Source: TMED108 sp964386795 | Lineage (GTDB): Bacteria; Fidelibacterota; Marinisomatia; Marinisomatales; TCS55 | Length of the DNA stretch: 35,888 nt | Assembly (NCBI GenBank): GCA_964386795.1 | Contig: CAYLUE010000013.1 | Location: 1 to 35,888, forward strand | Direction: 5' to 3' | Shown: in pieces, positions 1 through 8,235 of the stretch | Layout of the letters: each line of letters starts with the position of its first letter | Position numbering within the stretch: position 1 is the first letter of the stretch | Program-made: the position numbers and the translations under genes | The notes under the pieces: generated by a model | What the model was told of the DNA's origin: nothing | Seen by the model: only the letters and a program-made list of their open reading frames with translations | The model's database searches: none

Positions 1-254
1 GGGTAGTTACCGGCAGAGCCGTGAGAAGTACCATTCCACTGGAAGAATCCTTGGTGTTCCATTTGGATTTTCCAACTGTTAATATTAAAAAATGTGATAG
101 ATGGGCCATCATCCCCCATTCCAGACTTTGCTAGCAGTCGTCTAGCATCGGTCTTTCCTGCAGTCTTGTCTCCCTTAATCTCCTCTGCGCTAAGCGCTGA
201 GGCAAAGATAAACAAGCCGGTGATTGCCCAAGTGATCGATTTTTTTAAGTTCAT
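1..254 (-). CDS. Secreted protein of unknown function, partial (3' end outside window)
   Basis: This reading frame runs off the left edge of the window, so only the first 84 residues are visible. It opens with a clear signal peptide: a KK pair, then a hydrophobic stretch ending ASALSAEE, so the product is exported. The mature start is rich in Lys, Asp and Gly, followed by a segment with GSAGNYP at the window edge. The ATG follows a GGAG ribosome site. The gene starts 38 bases after the stop of the TonB receptor on the same strand with no terminator between, so the two are probably co-transcribed and this may be an accessory to that transporter. I do not recognise the family from this fragment. 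Confidence 0.75.
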   Translation of the reverse strand, partial: MNLKKSITWAITGLFIFASALSAEEIKGDKTAGKTDARRLLAKSGMGDDGPSITFFNINSWKIQMEHQGFFQWNGTSHGSAGNY

Positions 255-292
255 AAAACTCTCCACTTTTTTTCTTAGCATCATCAGCCGCC

Positions 293-3200
293 CTAGAAGG
301 AGACTTGGATACCCGTTTTAAATTCGCGAGGAACACCAAACAGATCAAAACCATGGTCATTCAACCAGTGGTTGCGATTGTCTAGGTTAACTTTTCTGTA
401 CATTTCTACATACTCAGGTCCACGCCCCTCAATAATTAATGAGCTTAGATCTGGATCATTCAAGAAACCATCATCATATGCGTCACCGGTACGGTTATAC
501 ACGTTGATGATGTGCTTGGTGTTAAGCAGATTTGTAATGGTTGCGTAAACCTTCACGTTTGCTACACCAGGAACTGCGAATGTTTTTTCCAGTCCAAGAT
601 CTAAATTGAAATAAGATGGTGTGGTTGATGAATTAATCGCTTCAACAGGAGCACGGTTACGTGGGTCATTATCTGAAAGTAATGCACCTTCACCCGCGTC
701 ACGTTGACCCATTGAACCATCAGATAATGTATAAGGGTGACCGCTATTATAAGAAGCAATCATGTTCATACCTAGGTTATCTGTTACCACATTGCCGGTG
801 CGACCAGTTCTAAAGTCTAGAATAGCGCTTGCCTGGTGGCGTTGGTCATAACGAGTTGAGTTAATCATCGTTGACTTACCCCAGCCAATTGTACCTAATG
901 TTGGGTAAGAGTTCAATCCACGAACATCTTGGAAAACGTAATTAGCAAATAACTGGAAGTTACTTACGCGGGCTGTCTTAAAGTCAACCTCAACACCAAT
1001 TACATTTGAAAAGTCAGTATTAGTATAAACGGTCATGTCTCTAGCACCGTAGATATTTTCTCCAAGTGGTTGATATACATCGCGACTTACTTGATCTTCA
1101 GGGTTACGAGTGAACACTGTAAGGTCAACAGACGCAACATCACCGATTAGAGTACCATAACCAATTTCAAACTTTGTTTCTCTGGTTGGTAATAGACCCC
1201 ATGATGACCAGCCGCTTGCACGACTACGATAGAGACGATTCATTGGAGCCATTTGAACATATTTTCCATAGTTCAAATGGAATGTTGCCTGATCGGAAAT
1301 TGGGAAACCTAAACCAAGTCTTGGTAAGATATAGGTTTGGGTTGGCATTTCTTTATATCCGTACTGAGGATGCCATGCATCCACAATTTCATAATTACGA
1401 TCGATTGGCGGATTATCAAAATCCTTCAAATCAAGATTTGCCTGGTTGATTGCTTCGTAGCGTAATCCAGCATTTACAATCAAGTCACCAGCTTCGAACT
1501 TGTCATTTACATACATAGAGAAGTTCCAAGGGTTGCGAGGCTTATCATATTCATTTGCTGTTGGATTATCATCCCAAGCATTACCTAGTGGATCATATCC
1601 AATAAAATAAGAAAGACGCGCTTCCGTTACTTCAGTATACGCTCTTTGTGATTGCGCAACTACAGCATCATAAAGTGTGGAGTCTAGTCCGATCTTAGAA
1701 TTCAATGAATTAATTCCAGTGTAGCTATAACGCTGATAGGAATAATTCATGTAATCACCACCAACTTTAACCTCATGCTCACCCATCTGTGTGACAAATT
1801 CAGCATCGACGCCAAAGTAACCATCACGGCCTTTGCTGTATCCACCGCGACGAGCACCGTCACGCTGGAAACGGAAACCATTAATGTTATAATTAGATGG
1901 CTCAACATAACGATAGCTACCAGCAAATGAATCTGATCCAGGAGTACCAAAGTGGTTCGCCCAGTTAGAATCCACTGCAGCAACCGCATCGCGGTCACCC
2001 CATAATAGCCAATCTTTAAGTTTGCTTTCTTCACCTAATTTAAAATCATGTGTCCTACCATCAGCAGTAGTAACCGTTCCTTTTTCTTTGAACCCTTTAT
2101 CATAGGTCTCATAAAAACGACCCATCATTCTGAAGTTTGCACGAACATATGTATTTGTGCTTAAGAAGTAGGTTGCTTTTAAGTTAACAAGGTGGTTACG
2201 CGTTGTGGTCTCATGTCTACGAGTATTAAACATACTCTGAATAGGAAGACCAGCACTTTGATAGGTATCTGTTGTAAATGTACCAGCCAAACGAAGAACC
2301 AGTGGGTTCAGGTCGTATTGAAGGGTACCATTAAAAGACATATCTGTAGAAGTATTGTCAAATGCATAGTAGTCATTCTGCCCAGACATCACATCACCTG
2401 CATCAGCAGTTGGATCATAAACACCATCATGATTAGCACCGTCTTTAAAGGCATAGTTACCATTTACATTATCTAAAACTACATAATCATGAGATGCTGT
2501 TAATCCACCAATTTTATCTGCAATTGGTGCTCCGCCCGCAATTGTGAAAGGGGTAAACCATCTACTCTGATTCTTATAGTTATCAGTGGATGTCATTCTG
2601 AGTGCACCAAAATAACGAATTTTATCACCGATTGGACCTTGTACAGTAAAGGTCATATCTTGATCACCAGTCATTGCCCATGGCTCATCTGATGGTCCAT
2701 TCATGCCTTCAATAAGAACGGAGGCAGCAAACTTGCTTCCACCTGTTTTTAGTGACTGCTGAACCATACCTGCATTGGCGCGTCCCACACTGGCATCAAA
2801 ACCACCAGTTTGAACCGCGATCGCTTCTAAGGCTTCGGGAATTGCATTAGATACAACTTTTCCTCCAGCACCACTCATAGAAGCACCTTCAAGGGTATAG
2901 CCAATTTCTTCAGAACGGCTACCACGTACGTGCAATCCGTCATGCATCTGAACCACACCAGCTTGACTTGCAACCATTGAGGTCACATTTCTGACAGCAT
3001 AGTTATCCACTGCTTCTGAGTCCATTGTTCTTTGAACATTCGTTGCTGTAATCTCAATCAAAGGTTTCTCTGCTGTTACTTCAACAGTTTCTCCTTCCAC
3101 TGCGGCTACCGCTAGCTCAAAGTTTTGAAGCGTTGTTAGGCCAATGGTAACACGGACATTTGAAACCACCTGGGTAGTATACCCAATGTAGTTAACCTGT

Positions 3201-3412
3201 AACGTATATATACCGGGTTGGACGTCAAATATGTAATATGTTCCGTCTTCGCCAGTTGCGGCACCACTAGATGTTCCCTGAAGAACAACGTTGGCTCCAA
3301 CCAAAGGTTGGCCATCTGACGTAACGGTACCACTAATTTTTCCACTCAAGTTCTGCGCAAACAGACCTGCTGAAAAAATAGTAGCCAAGAACAAGATTGT
3401 GAGTTTTTTCAT
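293..3412 (-). CDS. TonB-dependent outer-membrane receptor with carboxypeptidase-regulatory N-terminal domain
   Basis: A 1039-residue outer-membrane, energy-dependent importer (SusC/CirA-like). I chose the ATG at 3412 because it gives a canonical signal peptide (MKKLTILFLATIFSAGLFAQ) and has GGAG upstream. The frame stays open 26 codons further upstream, but that extension is not signal-like. After the signal comes a carboxypeptidase-regulatory-like beta domain (about residues 21-105, with GQPLVGANVVL and a GEDGTYYIFDV turn). The plug domain follows (about 110-230), and then a long beta-barrel rich in aromatic residues, closing with the C-terminal Phe (TGIQVSF) typical of BAM substrates. The substrate cannot be inferred. 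TonB/ExbBD at 30606-32678 could energise it. The 271 bases upstream (3413-3683) are AT-rich with poly-T runs, and I found no clear promoter match there. Confidence 0.93.
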   Translation of the reverse strand: MKKLTILFLATIFSAGLFAQNLSGKISGTVTSDGQPLVGANVVLQGTSSGAATGEDGTYYIFDVQPGIYTLQVNYIGYTTQVVSNVRVTIGLTTLQNFELAVAAVEGETVEVTAEKPLIEITATNVQRTMDSEAVDNYAVRNVTSMVASQAGVVQMHDGLHVRGSRSEEIGYTLEGASMSGAGGKVVSNAIPEALEAIAVQTGGFDASVGRANAGMVQQSLKTGGSKFAASVLIEGMNGPSDEPWAMTGDQDMTFTVQGPIGDKIRYFGALRMTSTDNYKNQSRWFTPFTIAGGAPIADKIGGLTASHDYVVLDNVNGNYAFKDGANHDGVYDPTADAGDVMSGQNDYYAFDNTSTDMSFNGTLQYDLNPLVLRLAGTFTTDTYQSAGLPIQSMFNTRRHETTTRNHLVNLKATYFLSTNTYVRANFRMMGRFYETYDKGFKEKGTVTTADGRTHDFKLGEESKLKDWLLWGDRDAVAAVDSNWANHFGTPGSDSFAGSYRYVEPSNYNINGFRFQRDGARRGGYSKGRDGYFGVDAEFVTQMGEHEVKVGGDYMNYSYQRYSYTGINSLNSKIGLDSTLYDAVVAQSQRAYTEVTEARLSYFIGYDPLGNAWDDNPTANEYDKPRNPWNFSMYVNDKFEAGDLIVNAGLRYEAINQANLDLKDFDNPPIDRNYEIVDAWHPQYGYKEMPTQTYILPRLGLGFPISDQATFHLNYGKYVQMAPMNRLYRSRASGWSSWGLLPTRETKFEIGYGTLIGDVASVDLTVFTRNPEDQVSRDVYQPLGENIYGARDMTVYTNTDFSNVIGVEVDFKTARVSNFQLFANYVFQDVRGLNSYPTLGTIGWGKSTMINSTRYDQRHQASAILDFRTGRTGNVVTDNLGMNMIASYNSGHPYTLSDGSMGQRDAGEGALLSDNDPRNRAPVEAINSSTTPSYFNLDLGLEKTFAVPGVANVKVYATITNLLNTKHIINVYNRTGDAYDDGFLNDPDLSSLIIEGRGPEYVEMYRKVNLDNRNHWLNDHGFDLFGVPREFKTGIQVSF

Positions 3413-3683
3413 TATTTTACTCCACTTAACTGTTACTTTTAGTTTAAAAAAAAATTCTCCTGAGATAGGTGAGAAATATGTACCAAACACGCTAGACGTA
3501 TTGATATCACACTTACCTCTACTTCAGAACCTAATGGTTTTTTTTAATATTGTACAGCTTTTTTTTTAAAAAATTTATTTAGCGCTTATAACTCCTTAAC
3601 ATGGGTATTTATCGACGGTATAACCGCTATTTTGGTAAAAAGTGACTAGAAAAAATAAAAAATAATAATTAATAATTTTGATG

Positions 3684-4397
3684 CTAATTCAAAATTGTGA
3701 CAAGCATCCAACCAGCCATGGCGATCATTATGAAATTTTCTATCAAAGTTGCCTTGGTTAATGGTAGCGTGAGCGCGGTGCCTACACATGCGCATTGCGG
3801 GGATTGTTTATCTCTCAATTTTATTAATACTCCATAGGTTGTGACCCCTAGCAGTAACACAGTTAAAGCCAATGAAAACAATACATATTGCTGTAAAAGA
3901 AAATTAATGCCTAAATATAGCTCAAGGAATGGATAGGCCCATCCGTATATCGGCAGGATATGTGCAAGGGGATCATACTGTGAAAATGCAGACGGGAAAT
4001 TGCCATAATCAATGAATTTAAATAAACTAAACACTATAAAAAAAAGGCCCATATACCCCATCATGAAATTTGACAGGTTCAATGAGGACCTGTTTAATAA
4101 TATAGATCCAATAAAAACATAACTTAATATAATAAACAAGGGTATCAGCTCTCGCCATGCGTTGTCTTTTTTATCAATCTGCCTAGGTGCTGGTGGTTGA
4201 TCGATTTTGTTTGCGGAATATCCACTCGTTTCAATAGTTGATATAACTAAATCAATATCAGGATTTCCACCAATCTGAGCAATACCAGAATCGAGATCAA
4301 TCTTGATCTCGCCTACATTATTAACATCGCTTATAGCGCCTTGAATTGTTTCTACGCAAGCGGTACAATGCATCCCGTTAATTTGTATTAATATCAA
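3684..4397 (-). CDS. HMA-domain fused to MauE/DoxX-like membrane protein
   Basis: A 237-residue protein. The N-terminus (residues 1-65) is a heavy-metal-associated ferredoxin-like domain with the metal-binding motif GMHCTAC (C11, C14). It is followed by a polar linker and four or five membrane segments (about 83-101, 111-130, 145-168, 171-193, 215-236) resembling the MauE/DoxX redox-associated membrane family. A C-A-C pair at C202/C204 sits before the last membrane segment. There is no in-frame ATG before the HMA motif. The frame opens after a TAA, and the first usable start is TTG at 4397, which is needed to complete the first HMA strand. A likely role is metal or thiol handling at the inner membrane, but this is inferred. 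It is transcribed divergently from the SDR gene across 101 AT-rich bases. Confidence 0.8.
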   Translation of the reverse strand: MILIQINGMHCTACVETIQGAISDVNNVGEIKIDLDSGIAQIGGNPDIDLVISTIETSGYSANKIDQPPAPRQIDKKDNAWRELIPLFIILSYVFIGSILLNRSSLNLSNFMMGYMGLFFIVFSLFKFIDYGNFPSAFSQYDPLAHILPIYGWAYPFLELYLGINFLLQQYVLFSLALTVLLLGVTTYGVLIKLRDKQSPQCACVGTALTLPLTKATLIENFIMIAMAGWMLVTILN

Positions 4398-4498
4398 TGA
4401 ATAATTCTCTTAGTTGTTGGCTGAATACATTATAATTTTCATGCTATATGATTACACTAAACATACAATCATTTAATAATGATTAATTAATAATTTCG

Positions 4499-5479
4499 AT
4501 GAAAAAAGCATTCATAAGTGGTGGGTCTGGGCATGTTGGTTCTAATCTAGTGCGTAAGCTACTCGATCAAGGCTGGCACGTACGTTGTTTAATCCATAAA
4601 GATATTCGTGGACTTGAAGGATTAGATGTCGAACTGGTTAATGGTGACCTATTGGATTGCAATTTTTTAGCGCAACAAATGCAGGGGTGCTATGCTGTGT
4701 TTCATGTTGCCGCCAATGTGGCTGTTGAAAATATTGATATAGAATTAATGGAAAAAATAAATATCGATGGGACAAAAGCAATGTGCAGTGCAGCGCTCAA
4801 AGCTAATATTGATCATTTCATCCATTTTTCTAGTATTCATGCCTTTGAACAAAAACCACTATTTGAAATATTAACCGAGGAGAGACCTTTAGTAAATGAA
4901 TCCACTTCTGCGCCATATGATCGCACCAAAGCAAGTGCAGAGCTTGTGGTAAAAAAGGCTTATAATCAGGGCTTGAAAACCATTATTATTAACCCTACCG
5001 GTATTATAGGTCCATATGATTATAAACCAAGCAGAATGGGACAAGTTATTTTGAATATCATGAATCAAAAAATGCTGTTTACAATTAATGCTGGATTCAA
5101 TTGGGTAGACGTGAGAGATGTATGCGACGCTGCAATTAAGAGCGTTGAAGCGGGTGAATATGGTCAAAGTTATATTGTGCCCGGCAGGTGGGCTTCGTTC
5201 GAAGAGTTAGCTGATATAATCTCTGATATAATTGGTAAAAATACTAGATGGCTTACGCTACCATTCTGGGTAGCATATTGTTTTTTACCATTCGCCTATC
5301 TTAGTGCAAAGCTGAGCGGCAAACGGCCATCCTTTAGCAAGGGAAGCTTGCATGCGCTTGCTGTCCAGTCAAAAAAAGTATCGCTAGATCGCGCAAAAAA
5401 CAAACTTAATTATCAACCAAGACCGCTTGAAGAAACATTAAAAGACACAATACATTGGATAAACAATCATGTTAATTGA
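4499..5479 (+). CDS. Extended short-chain dehydrogenase (NAD-dependent epimerase/3-beta-HSD/dihydroflavonol-reductase-like)
   Basis: A 326-residue extended SDR. The Rossmann glycine motif GGSGHVGS is at residues 8-15, the catalytic serine is around S111/S112 (FSSIHA), and the YxxxK catalytic pair is Y140 and K144 (YDRTK). The C-terminal substrate domain is that of the dihydroflavonol reductase / 3-beta-hydroxysteroid dehydrogenase group rather than of sugar epimerases. The substrate cannot be read from sequence. Its stop overlaps the start of the next gene, a 5-alpha-reductase homologue, by 11 bases, so translation is probably coupled and both enzymes may act on the same sterol, steroid or isoprenoid-like substrate. 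No Shine-Dalgarno sequence is seen before the ATG; the leader is AT-rich. Confidence 0.88.
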   Translation: MKKAFISGGSGHVGSNLVRKLLDQGWHVRCLIHKDIRGLEGLDVELVNGDLLDCNFLAQQMQGCYAVFHVAANVAVENIDIELMEKINIDGTKAMCSAALKANIDHFIHFSSIHAFEQKPLFEILTEERPLVNESTSAPYDRTKASAELVVKKAYNQGLKTIIINPTGIIGPYDYKPSRMGQVILNIMNQKMLFTINAGFNWVDVRDVCDAAIKSVEAGEYGQSYIVPGRWASFEELADIISDIIGKNTRWLTLPFWVAYCFLPFAYLSAKLSGKRPSFSKGSLHALAVQSKKVSLDRAKNKLNYQPRPLEETLKDTIHWINNHVN

Positions 5480-6242
5480 TCAATGGCAGTATGAACTAAC
5501 AATTTGGATCTGGTCAGCGTTAGCCTGCTGTGCTTTTATATTATTGATGTTTGTTCGGGCGCCTTATGGACGTCATGAGCGCCCCGGATGGGGGGCTAGA
5601 ATTCCTGCCCGCGCTGGTTGGATTATTATGGAGTCACCTTCAATTATCGTAATAACTGTTTTTTTTGGAATTGCCGTTTCTCAGTGGGGCTACATAGATC
5701 CTGTTGGAATCATTTTTTATGTTATTTGGATATCTCACTATATACACAGGACAATAATTTGGCCTTTTAGGGCTAGAATAAAAGGGAAAAGCATGCCGAT
5801 TAGCATCGCCCTATTTGCTATTTTATTTAATGGGGTAAATTCATGGATTAATGCCGAATGGATGTTCAGTCTCCACTACCCCTACCCTATCAGTTGGCTG
5901 TATAGTCCACAATTTATTATAGGTTTGGTGCTCTACATTATTGGAATGGGTATCAATATTTCCTCAGATAATAGATTGTTTGAGCTTAGAAACCATGGAG
6001 ATAAAGACTATAAAATTCCCAATGGCGGGCTATTTGATTGGGTATCCTGCCCAAACTATTTTGGAGAAATATTAGAGTGGTTAGGATGGGCAATAGCTAC
6101 TTGGTCTCTCGCGGGTCTTTCATTCGCTTTATGGGTAATCGCAAACCTTGCCCCAAGAGCGCGCTCTAATCATCAATGGTATAAAGAAAATTTTAGTGAC
6201 TACCCAAAAAACAGGAAAAAATTAATCCCGGGTATTTGGTGA
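5469..6242 (+). CDS. Steroid 5-alpha-reductase family membrane enzyme (SRD5A1/2, DET2-like)
   Basis: A 257-residue polytopic membrane protein, almost the same length as human SRD5A1/2 and plant DET2 (about 255-260). Motifs recalled from that family line up along the whole length: APYGRH (31-36), RIPARAGW (44-51), a glutamate in MESPS (E55) at the position of catalytic SRD5A2 Glu57, HYIHRT (90-95) carrying Y91 at the position of Tyr91, GMGINISSD (159-167), IPNGGLF (183-189), NYFGEILEW (196-204), and the tail DYPKNRKKLIP (244-254). Catalytic and NADPH-contacting positions therefore look intact. The family reduces the 4,5 double bond of 3-oxo-delta-4 steroids or related enone lipids with NADPH. 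The bacterial substrate is unknown. It is coupled to the preceding SDR. Confidence 0.93.
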   Translation: MLIDQWQYELTIWIWSALACCAFILLMFVRAPYGRHERPGWGARIPARAGWIIMESPSIIVITVFFGIAVSQWGYIDPVGIIFYVIWISHYIHRTIIWPFRARIKGKSMPISIALFAILFNGVNSWINAEWMFSLHYPYPISWLYSPQFIIGLVLYIIGMGINISSDNRLFELRNHGDKDYKIPNGGLFDWVSCPNYFGEILEWLGWAIATWSLAGLSFALWVIANLAPRARSNHQWYKENFSDYPKNRKKLIPGIW

Positions 6243-6272
6243 TTATAAATTGAATAATAACATCAAAAGTTA

Positions 6273-6302
6273 TTGACTTGGGTTAATATTGGTATGTAGT
6301 AT
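6273..6302 (+). promoter_or_regulatory. Probable sigma-70-type promoter for ssb
   Basis: TTGACT at 6273-6278 and TAGTAT at 6297-6302 are separated by 18 bases. The 5' leader then has AGGAGA at 6333-6338, six bases before the ssb ATG. This is recognised by consensus only; the start site was not measured. Confidence 0.45.
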
Positions 6303-6343
6303 TTATTACACGCGTATATACTAAATTAAATCAGGAGAACTAT

Positions 6344-6772
6344 ATGCAAAAAGGAAGTGTAAATAAAGTGGTGCTAGTTGGGCATTTGGGTGGCGACCCA
6401 GAAACACGGTTCACCCCATCAGGTGCTGCTGTAGCTAATTTCAATCTAGCAACTAATGAATCATGGAGAGATGCAAACGGAGATATTCAAGACAAAACCG
6501 AATGGCATCGATGCGTAATGTTTGGTAAATCTGCTGAGTTGGCAGGCGACTTGTTAAAAAAGGGCCAATTGGTGTTTACTGAGGGCAAGTTGCAAACAAG
6601 AAATTGGGAAGATAAAGATGGGATAAAGCGCTATACAACCGAAGTGGTATGTGAAATGTTTACAATGCTTGGGCGGAAGATGGATTCTGAAAATAATCAA
6701 TCAACAAACAGCGCCAATGATTCACAAGCAAGTAGCGAAAATAAAGCCGATGACGAGGATTTGCCGTTCTAG
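6344..6772 (+). CDS. ssb: Single-stranded DNA-binding protein
   Basis: A 142-residue SSB. The N-terminal 105 residues form the OB fold with the family signatures NKVVLVGHLGGDPE near the start, TEWHRCVMFGKSAEL in the middle, and GKLQTRNWEDKDG. A low-complexity Asn/Ser/Ala linker follows, ending in the acidic tip DDEDLPF, which docks partner proteins such as exonuclease I, RecO and PriA in other bacteria. It coats single-stranded DNA in replication, repair and recombination. It is a monocistronic-looking gene with its own promoter and a good AGGAGA ribosome site. Confidence 0.97.
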   Translation: MQKGSVNKVVLVGHLGGDPETRFTPSGAAVANFNLATNESWRDANGDIQDKTEWHRCVMFGKSAELAGDLLKKGQLVFTEGKLQTRNWEDKDGIKRYTTEVVCEMFTMLGRKMDSENNQSTNSANDSQASSENKADDEDLPF

Positions 6773-6834
6773 AGCAAAGTGCTTTTTTGCTGGGCTTTTA
6801 TTTAATTAGCCCCATCAACGTATAATAACCAAGT

Positions 6835-8235
6835 ATGAATATCGACAAACTACAGAAAGATATTAACGATTTCTGGGACGCTGAAATTGTACCAACTCTT
6901 ACTGATTACATTAAGATACCAAACAAATCTCCCGCGTTTGACCCCAATTGGCAAGAAAATGGGCACATGGATTCTGTGTTGAGCTTAGCTCAAAAATGGA
7001 TTGATAAGCATAAGCCGTCTAACAGCACTGTTCATATTGAAAAAGCGGATAATAGAACGCCCTTAATCTTAATTGAAATTCCAGGAGAAAGAGATGGCAA
7101 TGTGTTAATGTATGGCCATTTAGATAAGCAACCTGAAATGGAAGGTTGGAGAGAGGGATTAGGCCCCTGGACCCCTGTCCTTGAAAACGAAAAGCTGTAT
7201 GGGCGTGGAGGCGCAGATGATGGGTATGCTTTATTTGCATCCTTAGGGTCAATTCAAGCATTGAAGGACCAAGGCGTTAAGCTCCCAAGAATAGTTGTAT
7301 TGATCGAATTTTGTGAAGAAAGTGGTTCGCCAGATCTTCCTTATTATATGGAAAGTTGTAGTTCGATTATAGGGGGTGTTGATTTGGTTGTTTGTCTGGA
7401 TTCTGGCGCTGGAAACTATGACCAGTTTTGGACGACCGTGTCGCTTCGTGGAATGATTTCATGCAATCTTAAAGTGGAAGTATTAAATGAAGGTGTACAC
7501 TCAGGGAGTGCTAGCGGTGTAGTTCCTTCGTCGTTTCGATTAATCCGTCAGCTAATTTCAAGATTGGAAAATGAAATATCCGGTGAAATTAAACTATCAG
7601 AACTAAATTGCAAAGTTCCTGAACATCGAATGCTAGAGGCTGAAAAAATGGTAGAAGCCCTTAATGGGAATATGGAATCCTTCCCTTGGCATAATGAAAC
7701 ATCTCCCATGGTAAACAATAGCGTAAAAAGTTTGATTGGGCGCACCTGGAAGCCGACTCTATCTATAGTTGGAGCTGGGGGTATTCCTTCAATCAAAGAC
7801 GGTGGAAATGTTTTGCGTCCATTTACAGAGCTTAAATTATCGTTTCGTTTACCTCCAACAGTTGATAGCGCTTTGGCAATGAAGGCGGTAACTAAAGTTC
7901 TTCGCGCTGATCCTCCAAATAATGCTACCATATCAATTGATTGGGATGAGCCTGCCAATGGATGGAGCGCCCCAAAACTTTCAAGCTGGCTTGAAAATGC
8001 AATAGAAGAAGCTTCTCAATCATTTTATAATCAACCTGCTATGGCGATGGGCGAAGGCGGCACAATACCATTTATGGCGATGCTTGGTGAACAATTTCCA
8101 AACGCTCAATTTGTAATCACTGGGGTTCTCGGGCCCAATTCAAATGCACATGGGCCAAATGAGTTTATTCATATTCCATTTGCCAAAAAATTAAGTGCGT
8201 GCGTTGCTTTTATTTTGAACCGATTCCCATCTTGA
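6835..8235 (+). CDS. M20-family metallopeptidase (dipeptidase/carboxypeptidase-like)
   Basis: A 466-residue cytosolic dizinc peptidase of the M20 family, with no signal peptide. Metal-site motifs are GHLDKQP (H95, D97), GRGGADDG (bridging Asp at 128/129), the general base pair EE at 161/162, D189 in CLDSGAG, and a late histidine in NAHGPNEF. A dimerisation (lid) domain lies between about 205 and 340. It probably cleaves dipeptides or removes C-terminal residues; the specific substrate is not predictable. No Shine-Dalgarno sequence precedes the ATG. Instead TATAAT lies at 6821-6826, eight bases before the start, which suggests a leaderless or very short-leader transcript. The downstream acyltransferase starts inside its stop codon. 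Confidence 0.92.
   Translation: MNIDKLQKDINDFWDAEIVPTLTDYIKIPNKSPAFDPNWQENGHMDSVLSLAQKWIDKHKPSNSTVHIEKADNRTPLILIEIPGERDGNVLMYGHLDKQPEMEGWREGLGPWTPVLENEKLYGRGGADDGYALFASLGSIQALKDQGVKLPRIVVLIEFCEESGSPDLPYYMESCSSIIGGVDLVVCLDSGAGNYDQFWTTVSLRGMISCNLKVEVLNEGVHSGSASGVVPSSFRLIRQLISRLENEISGEIKLSELNCKVPEHRMLEAEKMVEALNGNMESFPWHNETSPMVNNSVKSLIGRTWKPTLSIVGAGGIPSIKDGGNVLRPFTELKLSFRLPPTVDSALAMKAVTKVLRADPPNNATISIDWDEPANGWSAPKLSSWLENAIEEASQSFYNQPAMAMGEGGTIPFMAMLGEQFPNAQFVITGVLGPNSNAHGPNEFIHIPFAKKLSACVAFILNRFPS

Noticed and set aside
94..321. Plus-strand open frame with a hydrophobic stretch near the left edge
   Set aside because: It lies antisense to the start of the secreted-protein gene and the end of the TonB receptor, both of which have signal peptide or family support.
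2192..2476. Plus-strand open frame inside the TonB receptor region
   Set aside because: Antisense shadow of a well-supported receptor; its composition is not protein-like and no ribosome site precedes it.
6773..6812. Possible terminator after ssb (AGCAAA...TTTGCT, then GGGCT...AGCCC)
   Set aside because: The stems are short, the second has an 11-base loop and neither is followed by a T-tract, so it is too weak to call.
8199..8231. Upstream GTG start extending the PlsC-like protein by 11 residues
   Set aside because: The added residues are read from the end of the M20 gene in another frame; the TTG at 8232 overlapping the stop codon gives the normal family N-terminus.
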